Assembly (NCBI GenBank): GCA_000263395.1
Contig: AJXE01000003.1
Span: 124,001 to 188,000, forward strand
Direction of reading: 5' to 3'
Origin: Stutzerimonas stutzeri TS44
GTDB lineage: Bacteria; Pseudomonadota; Gammaproteobacteria; Pseudomonadales; Pseudomonadaceae
DNA: 64,000 bases
The notes below the pieces were generated by a model. It ran no database searches and was not told the origin of the DNA. It was given only the letters and a program-made list of their open reading frames with translations. Every line of letters begins with the position of its first letter. Position 1 is the stretch's first letter. Of this stretch, positions 1-10,268 are shown one piece after another. The position numbers and the translations under genes were made by a program.

Positions 1-753
1 TTGCGCAGCGTAGTGCGTGAATCCGGCAGCGATCTGCCGCTGAATCGCCAGAGCATGCTGCTCGGCATCCTCGATCTGGAGCGGGTGACGGTCGACGACA
101 TCATGATCCCGCGCAACGAGGTCAACGGCATCGATCTCGAAGAAGATCTGGAAACCATCATCGGCCAGTTGCGCACGACCTCGCACACCCGCCTGCCGGT
201 GTTCCGCAAGGACATCAACCAGGTCGAAGGCATCGTCCACATGCGGCACATCGCCCGCCTGCTCAGCCATGACCAGCTGACCCGCGACAGCCTGCTCGAG
301 GCCTGCAGCCCGCCCTACTTCGTGCCGGAGAACACCCCGCTCTCCACCCAGTTGCTGAACTTCCAGAAACACAAACGCCGCATCGGCATCGTCGTCGACG
401 AGTACGGCGATGTGCTGGGCATCGTCACCCTGGAGGACATCCTCGAGGAGATCGTCGGCGAATTCAGCAACCAGGACGCCCTGCGCAGCCCGGACATCCA
501 CCCTCAGGAGGACGGCACGCAGGTGATCGATGGCGCCGCCTACCTGCGCGAGATCAATCGCGCGCTCGGCTGGCAGTTGCCCTGCGACGGCCCGAGAACC
601 CTCAATGGCCTGATTACCGAAGCCCTCGAACACATTCCTGACAGCGGCATCTGCCTGCAGATCGGCCACTATCGGCTGGAAATCCTGCAGGCTGCGGACA
701 ACCGGGTGAAAAGCGTCCGCGCCTGGGCCATCGAGCCTCCTCGAGACGAGTAA
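1..753 (+). CDS. CBS-domain CorC/HlyC-type protein, C-terminal part (5' end outside window)
   Basis: The first 250 codons are open from the window edge, so this is the C-terminal part of a protein that in the family is about 430 residues. Two CBS domains are visible (about residues 25-85 and 95-155; the run VVDEYGDVLGIVTLEDILEE is typical of CorC relatives), followed by the CorC_HlyC (transporter-associated) domain at about 165-245. The missing N-terminus would be the DUF21 membrane domain of the YfjD/CorB type. Family members are inner-membrane proteins linked to magnesium/cobalt efflux; the exact substrate cannot be read here. It is convergent with purT, with 24 bp between the stop codons. 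Family assignment is firm, substrate is not. Confidence 0.85.
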   Translation: MRSVVRESGSDLPLNRQSMLLGILDLERVTVDDIMIPRNEVNGIDLEEDLETIIGQLRTTSHTRLPVFRKDINQVEGIVHMRHIARLLSHDQLTRDSLLEACSPPYFVPENTPLSTQLLNFQKHKRRIGIVVDEYGDVLGIVTLEDILEEIVGEFSNQDALRSPDIHPQEDGTQVIDGAAYLREINRALGWQLPCDGPRTLNGLITEALEHIPDSGICLQIGHYRLEILQAADNRVKSVRAWAIEPPRDE

Positions 754-777
754 GCAACACTCGGCTCGAATGCCTGC

Positions 778-1959
778 CTAGAGCTGAATCCTGACCGCCG
801 CAGCGGCGCGTTGCGCCTTTGTCCGCGCCGCATCGAGCGACACGTCGCGCGCCAGCGCCACACCCATGCGCCGTTGACCGCTGACACCCGGCTTGCCGAA
901 CAGCCGCAGCGACGTGTCCGGCTCACACAGCGCGCCTTCCAGATTGCCGAAGCAGACCTCGGTCGACTCGCCCTCCGCCAGGATGACGGCCGAGGCGCAG
1001 GGGCCGAACTGGCGAATCGCCGGAATCGGCAAGCCGAGAATCGCCCGCGCATGCAAGGCGAATTCCGAGAGATCCTGCGATACCAGCGTCACCAGGCCGG
1101 TGTCGTGCGGGCGCGGCGAAATCTCGCAGAACCAGACCTGCTCACCCTTGATGAACAGCTCCACACCGAACACGCCACGGCCACCCAGCGCGTCGGTCAC
1201 CGCCAGCGCGATGCGCTCGGCCTCGGCAAGCGCCGCAGCGCAAACCGGTTGTGGCTGCCAGGACTCCTGGTAATCGCCCTTTTCCTGGCGATGGCCGACC
1301 GGTTGGCAGAACGTGCTGCCACCGGCATGCCGCACGGTGAGCAGGGTGATCTCGTAATCGAAATCGACGAATCCCTCGACGATGACCCGCCCGCGCCCGG
1401 CACGCCCGCCGGCCTGGGCGTATTCCCAGGCGGCGTCGACGTCCGCTTCGCTGAGCAGCAGTGTCTGGCCTTTGCCGGAGGAGCTCATCACCGGCTTGAT
1501 CAGGCAGGGAAAGCCCAGCGCAAGTGCCGCCGCACGGCACTCGGCCAGCGAGCCGGCGAACCGGTAGGGCGACGTCGGCAGCCCCAGCTCCTCCGCCGCC
1601 AGGCGGCGAATGCCCTCGCGGTTCATGGTCAGCTGGGCCGCACGCGCAGTCGGGATCACGGTAAAGCCTTCGGCCTCCAGCTCGACCAGCGTTGCGGTGG
1701 CAATGGCCTCGATCTCCGGGACGATGTAGTGCGGCTGCTCCTGTTCGATCACCACGCGCAACGCCGCGCCATCGAGCATGTCGACCACGTGGGAGCGGTG
1801 CGCCACCTGCATGGCCGGCGCGTTGGCATAGCGATCCACCGCGATCACCTCTACGCCCAGACGCTGCAGCTCGATCACCAGTTCCTTGCCGAGTTCGCCG
1901 GAACCACACAGCAGGACGCGCGTGGCGCTGGCAGTCAGCGGGGTGCCAATTCGGGGCAT
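778..1959 (-). CDS. purT: Formate-dependent phosphoribosylglycinamide formyltransferase
   Basis: PurT makes formyl-GAR from GAR, formate and ATP, an alternative to the folate-dependent PurN step of purine synthesis. The product is 393 residues, close to the 392 of E. coli PurT. The N-terminal pre-ATP-grasp region carries [20 protein letters not shown], the central ATP-grasp has [10 protein letters not shown] and the metal-binding part [12 protein letters not shown]. An upstream in-frame ATG at 1974 is open, but the ATG at 1959 is preceded by GAGG at a good distance and gives the family length, so I use it. It may be co-transcribed with the DUF1289 and carbonic-anhydrase genes upstream on the same strand. 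Confidence 0.95.
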   Translation of the reverse strand: MPRIGTPLTASATRVLLCGSGELGKELVIELQRLGVEVIAVDRYANAPAMQVAHRSHVVDMLDGAALRVVIEQEQPHYIVPEIEAIATATLVELEAEGFTVIPTARAAQLTMNREGIRRLAAEELGLPTSPYRFAGSLAECRAAALALGFPCLIKPVMSSSGKGQTLLLSEADVDAAWEYAQAGGRAGRGRVIVEGFVDFDYEITLLTVRHAGGSTFCQPVGHRQEKGDYQESWQPQPVCAAALAEAERIALAVTDALGGRGVFGVELFIKGEQVWFCEISPRPHDTGLVTLVSQDLSEFALHARAILGLPIPAIRQFGPCASAVILAEGESTEVCFGNLEGALCEPDTSLRLFGKPGVSGQRRMGVALARDVSLDAARTKAQRAAAAVRIQL

Positions 1960-2004
1960 GGAAATCCTCGTCATTCGTGAATCGGTAGCGCGCAGGACGC
2001 GCGC

Positions 2005-2196
2005 CTACATCAGCTGCCCGTTCGCGCGGGCCCGCTCGGCGCACTGGCGCAATACCTGGCGCCGCTCGTCGTTGTTCATCAGCCCCCAGCGGCGAATCTC
2101 ATCGACGCTGCGCTGGCAGCCCACACAAACGTCGTCCTCATCGAGCGCGCAGAGGCTGACACAGGGCGAGGCCACGGGCTTGGCGCTGTCGCTCAC
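2005..2196 (-). CDS. DUF1289 small cysteine-motif protein
   Basis: A 63-residue protein of the DUF1289 family (known from such domains as [23 protein letters not shown] sequences). Four cysteines in a C-x3-C-x7-C-x2-C arrangement near residues 11-28 suggest a bound metal or iron-sulfur centre, but the family has no firmly established role. The GTG start overlaps the stop of the carbonic-anhydrase gene by GTGA, so the two are very likely translationally coupled. Function is unknown; the family call rests on the cysteine pattern and length. Confidence 0.8.
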   Translation of the reverse strand: MSDSAKPVASPCVSLCALDEDDVCVGCQRSVDEIRRWGLMNNDERRQVLRQCAERARANGQLM

Positions 2197-2714
2197 TCGT
2201 CCGCCTCCAGCTCGCGCGCGTAGCGCTGGGCGTTGTGGACATAGTGGGCGGCGCTGGCTTCGAGCATCTTCTTCTGCTCCTCGCTCAATTCGCGCACCAC
2301 CTTGCCGGGCGAGCCCACCACCAGCGAGCCGTCGGGAATTTCCTTGCCCTCAGCGATCAGCGTATTGGCGCCGATGATGCAGTGCCTGCCGATCTTTGCG
2401 CCATTGAGAATCACCGCATTGATGCCGATCAGGCTGTAATCGCCGACGCTGCAGCCATGCAGCATGGCGTTGTGACCGACGGTGACGCCGGTGCCCAGGG
2501 TCAGCGGATGGCCCATGTCGGTGTGCATCACGCTGCCATCCTGGACGTTGCTGTGCGGGCCGACATGAATCAGCTCGTTGTCGCCGCGCAACACCGCGCC
2601 GAACCACACGCTCGCCCCTTCATCGAGGCGAACCTTGCCGATCAGCGTCGCCGTGGGGGCAACCCAGCTCTGCGGGTGGGCTTGAACGCGTGACTCTCCC
2701 AGACGGTATTTCAC
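2193..2714 (-). CDS. Gamma-class carbonic anhydrase family protein (YrdA/PaaY-like)
   Basis: A left-handed beta-helix hexapeptide-repeat protein of 173 residues. The motifs [30 protein letters not shown] and GHNAMLHGC match gamma-carbonic-anhydrase-like proteins; the histidines in VMHTDMGHP and VGHNAMLHG are the expected trimer-interface metal ligands. In E. coli the relative YrdA binds zinc without a proven physiological role. A TTG at 2738 gives a longer frame, but the GTG at 2714 has AGAGAGGGA just upstream and begins KYRLGESRV as in relatives, so I chose it. It heads a short unit with the DUF1289 gene and perhaps purT. Confidence 0.88.
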   Translation of the reverse strand: MKYRLGESRVQAHPQSWVAPTATLIGKVRLDEGASVWFGAVLRGDNELIHVGPHSNVQDGSVMHTDMGHPLTLGTGVTVGHNAMLHGCSVGDYSLIGINAVILNGAKIGRHCIIGANTLIAEGKEIPDGSLVVGSPGKVVRELSEEQKKMLEASAAHYVHNAQRYARELEADE

Positions 2715-2763
2715 ATGCAGTCCCTCTCTGAATTGCAATGAATAAGGAGCACCGCGCCGGTTG

Positions 2764-3381
2764 TCAGCTCGCGCTGCGCCCCGTGAGATCGATGAAGGAC
2801 GCCGAGGCCCTGCGCATCTCGATGCCGGCGTCGTACACCAGATTGACCAGCTCGACGATCATGATCGCCGTCAGCCCCCAGATTTGGTATTCGCCATATC
2901 GGTAAGACGGGATGTACCAGCTCTGCCCCTGGTAATCGATACGGTGCGTGACTTCGCGCGGGTCCGTACAGAAGAAGCTCAACGGGACGGAGAACACCGA
3001 GGCGATCTCCGCATCGTTGGCGCGGTACTCCACGTAATCGGGAACGATGCCGACGTAGGGTGTGACATGAATGCCGTGCACCGAAATCAGGCTGCTCAGC
3101 GGCCCGATGACCTCCACCATGCCCGGCGCCAGGCCAACCTCCTCCTCCGCCTCGCGCAACGCGGTATGCATGAGGTCGCGATCCTCCGGATCGCGGCGCC
3201 CCCCGGGAAACGCCACCTCGCCGCCGTGCGTCGACAGCCCGCTGGCGCGCAGCGTCAGCACCAGTTCCGGATCCTCGCTGCGGGTGATGGGCATCAGCAC
3301 GGCCGCCTCGGGCAGTCGCCCCTCCGGCTCCAGAAGATGCGGGGAGTAGTCGCGCACCCGGCGAAGAATGGTATCCAGCAT
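2764..3381 (-). CDS. NUDIX hydrolase, CoA pyrophosphatase type (NudL/YeaB-like)
   Basis: A 205-residue NUDIX protein. The box runs GGRRDPED-x8-REAEEEVGL, the slightly extended form seen in the CoA pyrophosphatase branch (NudL/YeaB in E. coli, peroxisomal NUDT7/8 relatives), preceded by the branch-specific [12 protein letters not shown] stretch (UPF0035 signature region). Expected reaction: hydrolysis of CoA or acyl-CoA to 3',5'-ADP and phosphopantetheine. An ATG six bases upstream (3387) is also possible; the ATG at 3381 has GAG at better distance. Substrate is inferred from subfamily only. Confidence 0.85.
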   Translation of the reverse strand: MLDTILRRVRDYSPHLLEPEGRLPEAAVLMPITRSEDPELVLTLRASGLSTHGGEVAFPGGRRDPEDRDLMHTALREAEEEVGLAPGMVEVIGPLSSLISVHGIHVTPYVGIVPDYVEYRANDAEIASVFSVPLSFFCTDPREVTHRIDYQGQSWYIPSYRYGEYQIWGLTAIMIVELVNLVYDAGIEMRRASASFIDLTGRSAS

Positions 3382-3737
3382 AATCATCTCAATTCATCTT
3401 TGACCGGCATCATGGCATGAAAGGCGCAACCGCCCAAGGCCCGCCACGGTGCCATGATCAGCATCGCAAAGGCCGTTGGCGTGGCGCCGATCCGGTTTTC
3501 GTCTTGCCCTGGCAATGACCAGAAAACCGCCTGGAATGCTGCAGCCCGAATCTCGAGCACCGGCACCCGGCGATCACACGACAGGCTCGCGGTCGGCCCG
3601 TCTTTCCCGAGCCTTCACCGGTGTCCTAGAATGTCGCTTCACCGGCCGGGCGCAGCAAGCCCTCCCGGTACACACGCCGGCGCCATGCCGTTCCCCGACC
3701 ACTGGTCTGATGTCGTCGTATTGCAGGAAGAGCTCCG
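3382..3737. other. 356-bp intergenic region between divergent genes
   Basis: This stretch separates the NUDIX gene (minus) from the L,D-transpeptidase gene (plus) and must hold both promoters. I see no convincing conserved -10/-35 pair or operator. A 60-codon minus-strand frame (3384-3566) whose stop overlaps the upstream NUDIX ATG is present but has no SD and no recognisable domain, so I do not call it a gene. Confidence 0.5.
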
Positions 3738-4241
3738 ATGCGCTGGCTGTTCGCAATTTTCTGTTTCACCTTCGCCACGCTTTCCCACGCCAATGCAACG
3801 CCGCATCTGGAGGGGGCGACCATCGACAAGGTGCTGGTCATCAAGTCCGAACGCCGACTGCATCTGCTCAGCCACGGCAAGACGCTCAAGAGCTATCGCG
3901 TCTCGCTCGGCAAACAGCCGGCCGGCGCCAAGCTGCGCCAGGGCGACCAGCGCACACCGGAGGGGCTCTACTGGATCGACTGGCGCAAGACCAGTGACAA
4001 GTTCAACCTGTCCATGCACATCTCCTATCCCAACGCCCGCGACCTCGCGCGCGCCGAGACCGAAGGCGTACAGCCCGGCGACATGATCATGTTGCACGGC
4101 ACGCCGCTGGACGAGGAATACCCCGAGTGGTACTTCCACACCCTCGACTGGACGGAGGGTTGCATCGCGCTGAAAAACGCCGACATGCAGGAAATCTGGC
4201 AGTTGGTGCGCAACGGTACGCTGATCGAAATCCGTCCCTGA
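3738..4241 (+). CDS. L,D-transpeptidase family protein (YafK/YkuD type), exported
   Basis: A 167-residue protein with a cleavable signal peptide (residues 1 to about 20, hydrophobic core LFAIFCFTFATLSHANA). The YkuD catalytic region is present: His120 in MLHGTP and Cys142 in DWTEGCIAL, the variant active-site loop typical of YafK-like proteins. Family members work in the periplasm on peptidoglycan, either forming cross-links or, for YafK/DpaA, removing Braun lipoprotein from the wall; which of these applies is not decided by sequence. The start has GGAAGAG upstream. It is monocistronic and divergent from the NUDIX gene. Confidence 0.88.
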   Translation: MRWLFAIFCFTFATLSHANATPHLEGATIDKVLVIKSERRLHLLSHGKTLKSYRVSLGKQPAGAKLRQGDQRTPEGLYWIDWRKTSDKFNLSMHISYPNARDLARAETEGVQPGDMIMLHGTPLDEEYPEWYFHTLDWTEGCIALKNADMQEIWQLVRNGTLIEIRP

Positions 4242-4281
4242 ATCTTCACGGGCGCCGCTGGCGCCCGCCTTCGGCATGCCG

Positions 4282-4599
4282 TCAGAACTGCATGTCCGAC
4301 AGGCGCCAGACATCGAATGCCGGCGTTTCGTAGGGATGCGCCTTCTTCAACGCCTTGACGCTGTCGTGGATCAACTCGTCGGCAACCACCAGCTCGACTT
4401 TCCATTCGGCAACATGCTGCACCTGCTCCAACTGCCCGAGAAAGGGCTGGCTGCCCACCAGCGGGCGGTACTGGCCCTGGCCGAGCACCTGCCAACAACA
4501 GCTGTCGTAGGCGCCGATACGGCCGGCACCAGCTGCGAACACTGCTTTCTTGACTGCATCCAGATGACTCTCCGGAACGTAGAAACACAGCTTGTACAT
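4282..4599 (-). CDS. YqfO-type NIF3-related small protein
   Basis: A 105-residue protein resembling the standalone C-terminal-like (PII/CutA-fold) module found inserted in NIF3/YqfO proteins. The sequence MYKLCFYVPESHLDAVK at the start and the end motif KKAHPYETPAFDVWRL are hallmarks of this family. Its molecular role is unknown. It lies downstream of purL on the same strand but beyond the terminator at 4751-4789 it would be transcribed only from its own promoter. The family call is confident; function is not. Confidence 0.8.
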   Translation of the reverse strand: MYKLCFYVPESHLDAVKKAVFAAGAGRIGAYDSCCWQVLGQGQYRPLVGSQPFLGQLEQVQHVAEWKVELVVADELIHDSVKALKKAHPYETPAFDVWRLSDMQF

Positions 4600-4750
4600 C
4601 GGGTTCTCCAGGCGGAATCAGATCGGTGAAACAGCTTCCACCGACAATAAGTGGCATTTTGGCATGACGACTCACAACGAATGGTGCGGTCGATCAAAGC
4701 TGAGACGCGGCAAGACGCCCCGGGTTCACCTCGCGCAAGCATCCGGATGA

Positions 4751-4789
4751 AAAAAGGCCCGATGGACAGGATTCCATCGGGCCTTTTCG
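4751..4789. terminator. Intrinsic terminator downstream of purL
   Basis: AAAAGGCCCGATGG, a loop of about seven bases, then the complement ending in GGGCCTTTT. The stem is perfect and has A and T runs on its two sides, so it can end transcription on both strands; it sits 27 bp past the purL stop. Confidence 0.88.
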
Positions 4790-4815
4790 TTTGCGCGAGG
4801 GTGAAGTTACCGCGA

Positions 4816-7800
4816 TCAATCCACCCAGACGCGAGCGTTGCGGAACAGGCGCATCCAGCCGCCGTCTTCGTGCCACTCGTCCGGGCGCCAGGAGTTGGTC
4901 ACGGCACGTACCACCCGCTCGGGGTGCGGCATCATGATGGTCACCCGGCCATCACGACTGGTGAGGCCGGTGATGCCGCGCGGCGAGCCGTTGGGGTTGG
5001 CCGGATAGCGCTCGGTGACCTTGCCGTGGTTGTCGATGTAGCGCAGCGCCACCGCGCCGGACAGATCGGCCTGCAGCAGGGCTTCCTCGCTGGCGAACTC
5101 GGCATGCCCTTCGCCGTGGGCGATGGCGATCGGCAGGCGCGAGCCGGCCATGCCCTGCAGTAGGATCGACGGCGAATCCTGCACCTGGATCATCGCTACG
5201 CGCGCCTCGAACTGCTCCGAGCGGTTACGCACGAAGTGCGGCCAGTTCTCGGTGCCCGGAATCAGCTCGTGCAGGTTGCTCATCATCTGGCAGCCGTTGC
5301 ACACGCCGAGGGCGAAGCTGTCCGTGCGCTCGAAGAAGGCCTGGAAGGCATCGCGCGCGCGGGCGTGGAACAGGATCGACTTGGCCCAGCCTTCACCGGC
5401 GCCGAGCACGTCGCCATAGGAGAAGCCGCCGCAGGCGACCAGCCCCTTGAACGCCTCGAGGCTGACGCGCCCGGCGAGGATATCGCTCATGTGCACGTCC
5501 ACCGCGGCGAAGCCGGCCCGGTCGAACGCCGCCGCCATTTCCACCTGGCCGTTGACGCCCTGCTCACGCAGTACCGCCACCTGCGGCCGCACGCCGCGCT
5601 TGATGTACGGCGCGGCGATGTCCTGGTTGACGTCGAAGCCGAGCTTGACGCTGAGGCCGGGGTTGTCTTCCTCCAGCAGCGCATCGAACTCCTGATCGGC
5701 ACAGTCGGCGTTGTCGCGCAGACGCTGGACCTGGTAGCTGGTCTCGGCCCACTCGCGCTGCAGCAGGCGACGGTCGCCACTGAACACTTCGCTGCCGGCC
5801 AGGCGGATCGACACATAACCGTTGTTGCTCGGCTGACCGATCACCGCGACGCAATCGCCGAGGCCGGCAGCGCTGAACTGCGCCAGCACGATTTCGGTAT
5901 CGTCCTGACGCACCTGGATCACCGCACCCAGTTCCTCGCTGAACAGCACGGCCGGCACATCGTCGGCGTCGTCCAGCAGGCCATCGAGATTCAGATCGAG
6001 GCCGCAGTGGCCAGCGAAGGCCATTTCCAGCACGGTGGTCAACAGGCCGCCGTCGGAGCGGTCGTGATAGGCCTGCAGCAGGCCGTCGGTATTGAGCCCC
6101 TGAATCACCGCGAAGAACGCGCGCAGGTCCTCGGCATCATCGACATCCGGCACTTCGCGGCCGAGCTTGCCGTAGACCTGGGCGAGGATCGAGCCACCCA
6201 GGCGATTCTGGCCACGACCGAGGTCGATCAGGATCAGGTCGGTGGCGCCCTTGTCCAGTCGCAGCTGCGGGGTCAGGGTCTGGCGGATGTCGGCAACCGG
6301 GGCGAAGCCAGACACGATCAGCGACAGCGGCGAGGTCACGCTCTTCTCGGCGCCCTCGTCCGACCAGCGCGTCTTCATCGACATCGAGTCCTTGCCCACC
6401 GGGATGGTCAGGCCCAGTTGCGGGCACAGCTCCATGCCAACAGCACGCACGGTGTCGTACAGCCGTGCATCCTCGCCCGGGTGGCCGGCGGCGGCCATCC
6501 AGTTGGCCGACAACTTGATATCGGAGAGTTTCTCGATGCGCGCCGCGGCAAGGTTGGTCAGCGTTTCGCCGATCGCCATGCGCCCAGAGGCCGGGGCGTC
6601 GAGCAGGGCCAGCGGCGTGCGCTCACCCATCGCCATCGCCTCGCCGGTGTAGACGTCGTAGCTGGCGGCCGTCACCGCGCAATCGGCCACCGGCACCTGC
6701 CAGGGACCGACCATCTGGTCACGCGCCACCAGGCCGGTGATGCTGCGGTCGCCGATGGTGATCAAAAAGCTCTTGCTCGCCACCGCCGGGTGGCGCAGCA
6801 CGCGGCCCACGGCCTCATCGAGGTAGACCGCCGCGGCATTGAAGTCGTCGCCCTGCTCGGCTTCGCGCTGCGCGCTGCGGTGCATGCGCGGCGCCTTGCC
6901 GAGCAGCACATTGAGCGGCATGTCCACCGGCTTGTTGCCGAAGTGACTGTCGGCGACGGTCAGATGCGCTTCCTCGGTGGCCTCACCGACGACCGCGAAG
7001 GGGCAGCGCTCGCGCTCGCAGATCGCCGCGAAGCGTTCCAGATCGGCGGCATCGACCGAGAGCACGTAGCGCTCCTGGGACTCGTTGCACCAGATCTCGT
7101 GCGGCGCCATGCCGGGTTCGTCGTTGGGGATGTTGCGTAGCTCGAAGCGACCACCGCGACCGCCATCGTTGACCAGCTCGGGGAAGGCGTTGGACAGGCC
7201 GCCGGCGCCGACGTCGTGGATGAACTTGATCGGGTTGTGCTCGCCGAGCTGCCAGCAGCGGTCGATGACCTCCTGGCAGCGACGCTCCATTTCCGGGTTG
7301 TCGCGCTGTACCGAGGCGAAGTCCAGGTCCGCCGAGCTGGTGCCGGTGGCCATCGACGAGGCCGCGCCGCCGCCCAGGCCGATCAGCATGGCCGGGCCGC
7401 CGAGCACGATCAGCTTGCCGCCGACCGAGATCTCGCCCTTCTGCACGTGATCTTCACGGATGTTGCCCATGCCGCCGGCGAGCATGATCGGCTTGTGGTA
7501 GCCGCGCACTTCCTCGCCGCGCGGCGTGTCGATCGCCTGCTCGAAGGTACGAAAGTAGCCGGTCAGCGCCGGGCGGCCGAATTCGTTGTTGAATGCGGCG
7601 CCGCCCAGCGGGCCTTCGATCATGATGTCCAGCGGCGTGACGATGCGCTCGGGCTTGCCATAGGGCTTCTCCCAGGGCTGCTCGAAGCCAGGGATGTTCA
7701 GGTTGGAGACGGTGAAGCCGGTCAGGCCGGCCTTGGGCTTGGCACCGCGACCGGTCGCGCCCTCGTCGCGGATTTCGCCGCCGGAGCCGGTGGAGGCCCC

Positions 7801-8712
7801 CGGGAACGGCGCGATGGCGGTCGGGTGGTTGTGCGTCTCCACCTTCATCAGGATGTGCACCGGCTCCTGGCTCGCGGCGTACTCGCGCGTCTCCGGATTC
7901 GGGTAGAAGCGGCCGGCAACATTGCCGACGATGACGGCGGCGTTGTCCTTGTAGGCCGACAGCACGCCCTCGTTGTGCAGCTGGTAGGTGTTCTTGATCA
8001 TGCCGAACAGGGACTTGTCCTGGCTTTCGCCGTCGATGTCCCAACTGGCATTGAAGATCTTGTGCCGGCAGTGCTCGGAGTTGGCCTGGGCGAACATCAT
8101 CAGTTCGATGTCGTGCGGGTTGCGCCCCAGCCCGGTGAAGGCCTGCACCAGGTAGTCGATCTCGTCCTCGGCCAGCGCCAGGCCCAGCTCGACGTTGGCC
8201 TGCTCCAGCGCGGCACGACCGCCGCCGAGCACGTCCACGGCGGTGAGCGGCTTGGGCTGGGCATGGCTGAACAGGCTGGCGGCTTCCTCGAAACGGCCGA
8301 GCACCAGCTGGGTCATGCGGTCATGCAGCGCGGCGGCGACGAGCGCGGCGGCGCTGTCGGACAGCTCGCCCTGCACGTAGTAGGCGATGCCGCGCTCCAG
8401 GCGCTGGATCTTCTCCAGGCCGCAGTTGTGGGCGATGTCGCTGGCCTTGCTCGACCAGGGCGAGATGGTGCCGAAACGCGGCACCACCAGGAACAGCCGC
8501 CCGGCTGGCTCCTGCACCGGCACGCTGGGGCCGTACTTGAGCAGGCGGGTCAGGACCTGTTGCTCTTCCGCGCCAAGCGCGCCGGAAACCTCGGCGAAAT
8601 GGGCGAACTCGGCATACAGTCCGCTCACTGCGGGGACCTTCTCGGTCAGTTGTGCCAGGAGCTTGCCGTGACGGAAGGCGGAAAGAGCGGGAGCGCCGCG
8701 CAGAATCAACAT
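4816..8712 (-). CDS. purL: Phosphoribosylformylglycinamidine synthase (large, single-chain form)
   Basis: A 1298-residue enzyme, the full length of the gammaproteobacterial single-chain FGAM synthase. It converts FGAR, glutamine and ATP to FGAM in purine synthesis. The N-terminal start [19 protein letters not shown] matches E. coli PurL; the AIRS-type synthetase domains contain [18 protein letters not shown] and [13 protein letters not shown]; the C-terminal glutaminase has the nucleophile in [10 protein letters not shown] and the His-Glu of PHPERVVR. It is transcribed alone, followed by the terminator at 4751-4789. Antisense frames across it are long but are GC-rich shadows. Confidence 0.98.
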   Translation of the reverse strand: MLILRGAPALSAFRHGKLLAQLTEKVPAVSGLYAEFAHFAEVSGALGAEEQQVLTRLLKYGPSVPVQEPAGRLFLVVPRFGTISPWSSKASDIAHNCGLEKIQRLERGIAYYVQGELSDSAAALVAAALHDRMTQLVLGRFEEAASLFSHAQPKPLTAVDVLGGGRAALEQANVELGLALAEDEIDYLVQAFTGLGRNPHDIELMMFAQANSEHCRHKIFNASWDIDGESQDKSLFGMIKNTYQLHNEGVLSAYKDNAAVIVGNVAGRFYPNPETREYAASQEPVHILMKVETHNHPTAIAPFPGASTGSGGEIRDEGATGRGAKPKAGLTGFTVSNLNIPGFEQPWEKPYGKPERIVTPLDIMIEGPLGGAAFNNEFGRPALTGYFRTFEQAIDTPRGEEVRGYHKPIMLAGGMGNIREDHVQKGEISVGGKLIVLGGPAMLIGLGGGAASSMATGTSSADLDFASVQRDNPEMERRCQEVIDRCWQLGEHNPIKFIHDVGAGGLSNAFPELVNDGGRGGRFELRNIPNDEPGMAPHEIWCNESQERYVLSVDAADLERFAAICERERCPFAVVGEATEEAHLTVADSHFGNKPVDMPLNVLLGKAPRMHRSAQREAEQGDDFNAAAVYLDEAVGRVLRHPAVASKSFLITIGDRSITGLVARDQMVGPWQVPVADCAVTAASYDVYTGEAMAMGERTPLALLDAPASGRMAIGETLTNLAAARIEKLSDIKLSANWMAAAGHPGEDARLYDTVRAVGMELCPQLGLTIPVGKDSMSMKTRWSDEGAEKSVTSPLSLIVSGFAPVADIRQTLTPQLRLDKGATDLILIDLGRGQNRLGGSILAQVYGKLGREVPDVDDAEDLRAFFAVIQGLNTDGLLQAYHDRSDGGLLTTVLEMAFAGHCGLDLNLDGLLDDADDVPAVLFSEELGAVIQVRQDDTEIVLAQFSAAGLGDCVAVIGQPSNNGYVSIRLAGSEVFSGDRRLLQREWAETSYQVQRLRDNADCADQEFDALLEEDNPGLSVKLGFDVNQDIAAPYIKRGVRPQVAVLREQGVNGQVEMAAAFDRAGFAAVDVHMSDILAGRVSLEAFKGLVACGGFSYGDVLGAGEGWAKSILFHARARDAFQAFFERTDSFALGVCNGCQMMSNLHELIPGTENWPHFVRNRSEQFEARVAMIQVQDSPSILLQGMAGSRLPIAIAHGEGHAEFASEEALLQADLSGAVALRYIDNHGKVTERYPANPNGSPRGITGLTSRDGRVTIMMPHPERVVRAVTNSWRPDEWHEDGGWMRLFRNARVWVD

Positions 8713-8834
8713 CGTCGGAACAGCCTCGAAGAGGGGAGCAGTCGGGGCGCGTATTCTAGCCCATGACGGCGGTCAAGGGGCAGCGGCCCGACGCAAGCTC
8801 GACTGCCAACGCACGCCCGGCCAGCCGGCTGCCA

Positions 8835-10175
8835 CTACCGCGCACCGCCCTGCTGGGCTTCGATGCCACGCCAGACGCTGTATGTCCCTCGCGGCTGCCT
8901 CATCGGCAGGCGCTTGAGCTCGGCCAGGCTCTGCGTATCGAAGACGATCACGGCGCCGTCGTCGCGCCACAGGCTGGCCAGCGCATAACGGCCGTCGCGG
9001 GTGAATTCGACGTGCGCCAGCGTGTCGCCCGGCGCGGCGGCGAAGCGCCGCGCAACCTCCAGCGTTTCCCGGTCGATCGCCTGCAGTACATGCCGCGAAT
9101 CGGCCGCCAGCATCGAATCGACGAACAGGTAGCGGCTGTTCTCATGGCCGGCGAGGAAAAAACCCGGACCTTGCAGGGCGATGCGTTGCACCAGTTCGCG
9201 CCGCTGCGGGTCGACCACAGCAACTTCCGCCAGCTTCAGGTTGGTGCTGGCCATCAGCGTCACCCCCTGGCGGCGCCAGGTGACGGCCGTACCCAGGTGC
9301 GGGCGCCCGTGCAAAGGCAAGCCGCCGATTCGCTGGCGCGCATCCAGGTGGATCACCTGCACCTCGCCCTGCGGCGACACGCCGAACAGCTCGGCCGGAT
9401 CAGGATTGAAGAAGAAATCATCCAGCGGCGCGTCCAGCTCGATGCGTCGTGGATTGAGATACCCCGTGACGAAGGTGCCCTCCCGATACTGGAAGTCGTG
9501 CACCAGGCCGATCGCCATGTCTTCGGCTTGCGGGTCGTAGCTGACCTCCCACAACTCGGCGATGTCCTGCAGCGCCACGACGAACGAGCGCCGCGACGGC
9601 ACGCTGTAGACCGCCGACACCCGCGAGCTGCGCTGCGTCTTCTGGTCGAGCGCCGGCATCGACTTGAGCAGGTTCAGGTCGCCGTCCAGCAGCACCAGGG
9701 CATGGGGCTGGTAGTTGGCCACGGCAACGTGATCGCCCGTCGGGTCGACGGCAATGTTGCGGGTGTCCCGCCCTGCGCGCACCTCGGCCACGACCTCCAG
9801 CGTCCACAGGTCGTACTTGGTCACCCAGCCATCGCGGGACACGAAGAATGCATAGCGCCCGTCGCGGGTGAATTTCGGGCTGCCCTGCAGCTGCGCCCGG
9901 GTGGCGAAACGATGCAAGGGCTCGAGCTTGTCGCCATCGAGGATCGAGACGTGAGAATCACCGGCCTCGACCACCAGCATCAGCTCCAGCGGATCGGCCT
10001 GGTAGACCGGTGCCTGCGCCGCCGTGGTCGCGCGTAGCAGCTGGCGGGACGCGCGGATGTCCGCCTCGCTCCATGATTCCTGCCCCTGCGCCGCGGCGGC
10101 CAGCAAGCCCGCCAGCAGCCAGACGGCGAGCCCTTGCAGCGACCGCGTGACGCCACCCTTTCTGCGCTTGGACAT
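8835..10175 (-). CDS. Orphan cytochrome d1-like (NirF/NirS-type) beta-propeller protein, exported
   Basis: A 446-residue protein with an N-terminal signal sequence (basic MSKRRKGG then LAVWLLAGLLAAAA) and a beta-propeller related to the d1 domain of nitrite reductase NirS and the d1-heme biosynthesis protein NirF: repeated blades such as GRYAFFVSRDGWVTKYDLWT, the segment RPHLGTAV (His293) and GHENSRYLFVDS (His344) match places where NirS carries its distal histidines. The proximal-histidine region reads QGSPKFTRDGRY, with no histidine, and there is no CXXCH, so there is no covalent heme. An earlier GTG/ATG-type start at 10250 is open; the ATG at 10175 has GGGAAG upstream. It lies alone between purL and aapP, away from any nir gene in the window. 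Role unknown. Confidence 0.75.
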   Translation of the reverse strand: MSKRRKGGVTRSLQGLAVWLLAGLLAAAAQGQESWSEADIRASRQLLRATTAAQAPVYQADPLELMLVVEAGDSHVSILDGDKLEPLHRFATRAQLQGSPKFTRDGRYAFFVSRDGWVTKYDLWTLEVVAEVRAGRDTRNIAVDPTGDHVAVANYQPHALVLLDGDLNLLKSMPALDQKTQRSSRVSAVYSVPSRRSFVVALQDIAELWEVSYDPQAEDMAIGLVHDFQYREGTFVTGYLNPRRIELDAPLDDFFFNPDPAELFGVSPQGEVQVIHLDARQRIGGLPLHGRPHLGTAVTWRRQGVTLMASTNLKLAEVAVVDPQRRELVQRIALQGPGFFLAGHENSRYLFVDSMLAADSRHVLQAIDRETLEVARRFAAAPGDTLAHVEFTRDGRYALASLWRDDGAVIVFDTQSLAELKRLPMRQPRGTYSVWRGIEAQQGGAR

Positions 10176-10268
10176 GCCCCGCTTCCCGAGCCTCGATGAT
10201 GACTGGCGATTACAGGCCAGGCACGGGCGCAACCCCATGACCGGCGTCAATCGAAGGCCAGGCGGCGC

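Noticed and set aside
3384-3566. 60-codon minus-strand frame whose stop overlaps an ATG of the NUDIX gene
   Set aside because: Overlap looked like coupling, but no SD, GTG start only, and no recognisable sequence; the better NUDIX start is six bases further on.
5236-8766. Very long plus-strand frames opposite purL (634 and 516 codons)
   Set aside because: They are His/Arg/Ala/Gln-rich, show no domain, and mirror the GC-rich third-position pattern of purL on the other strand.
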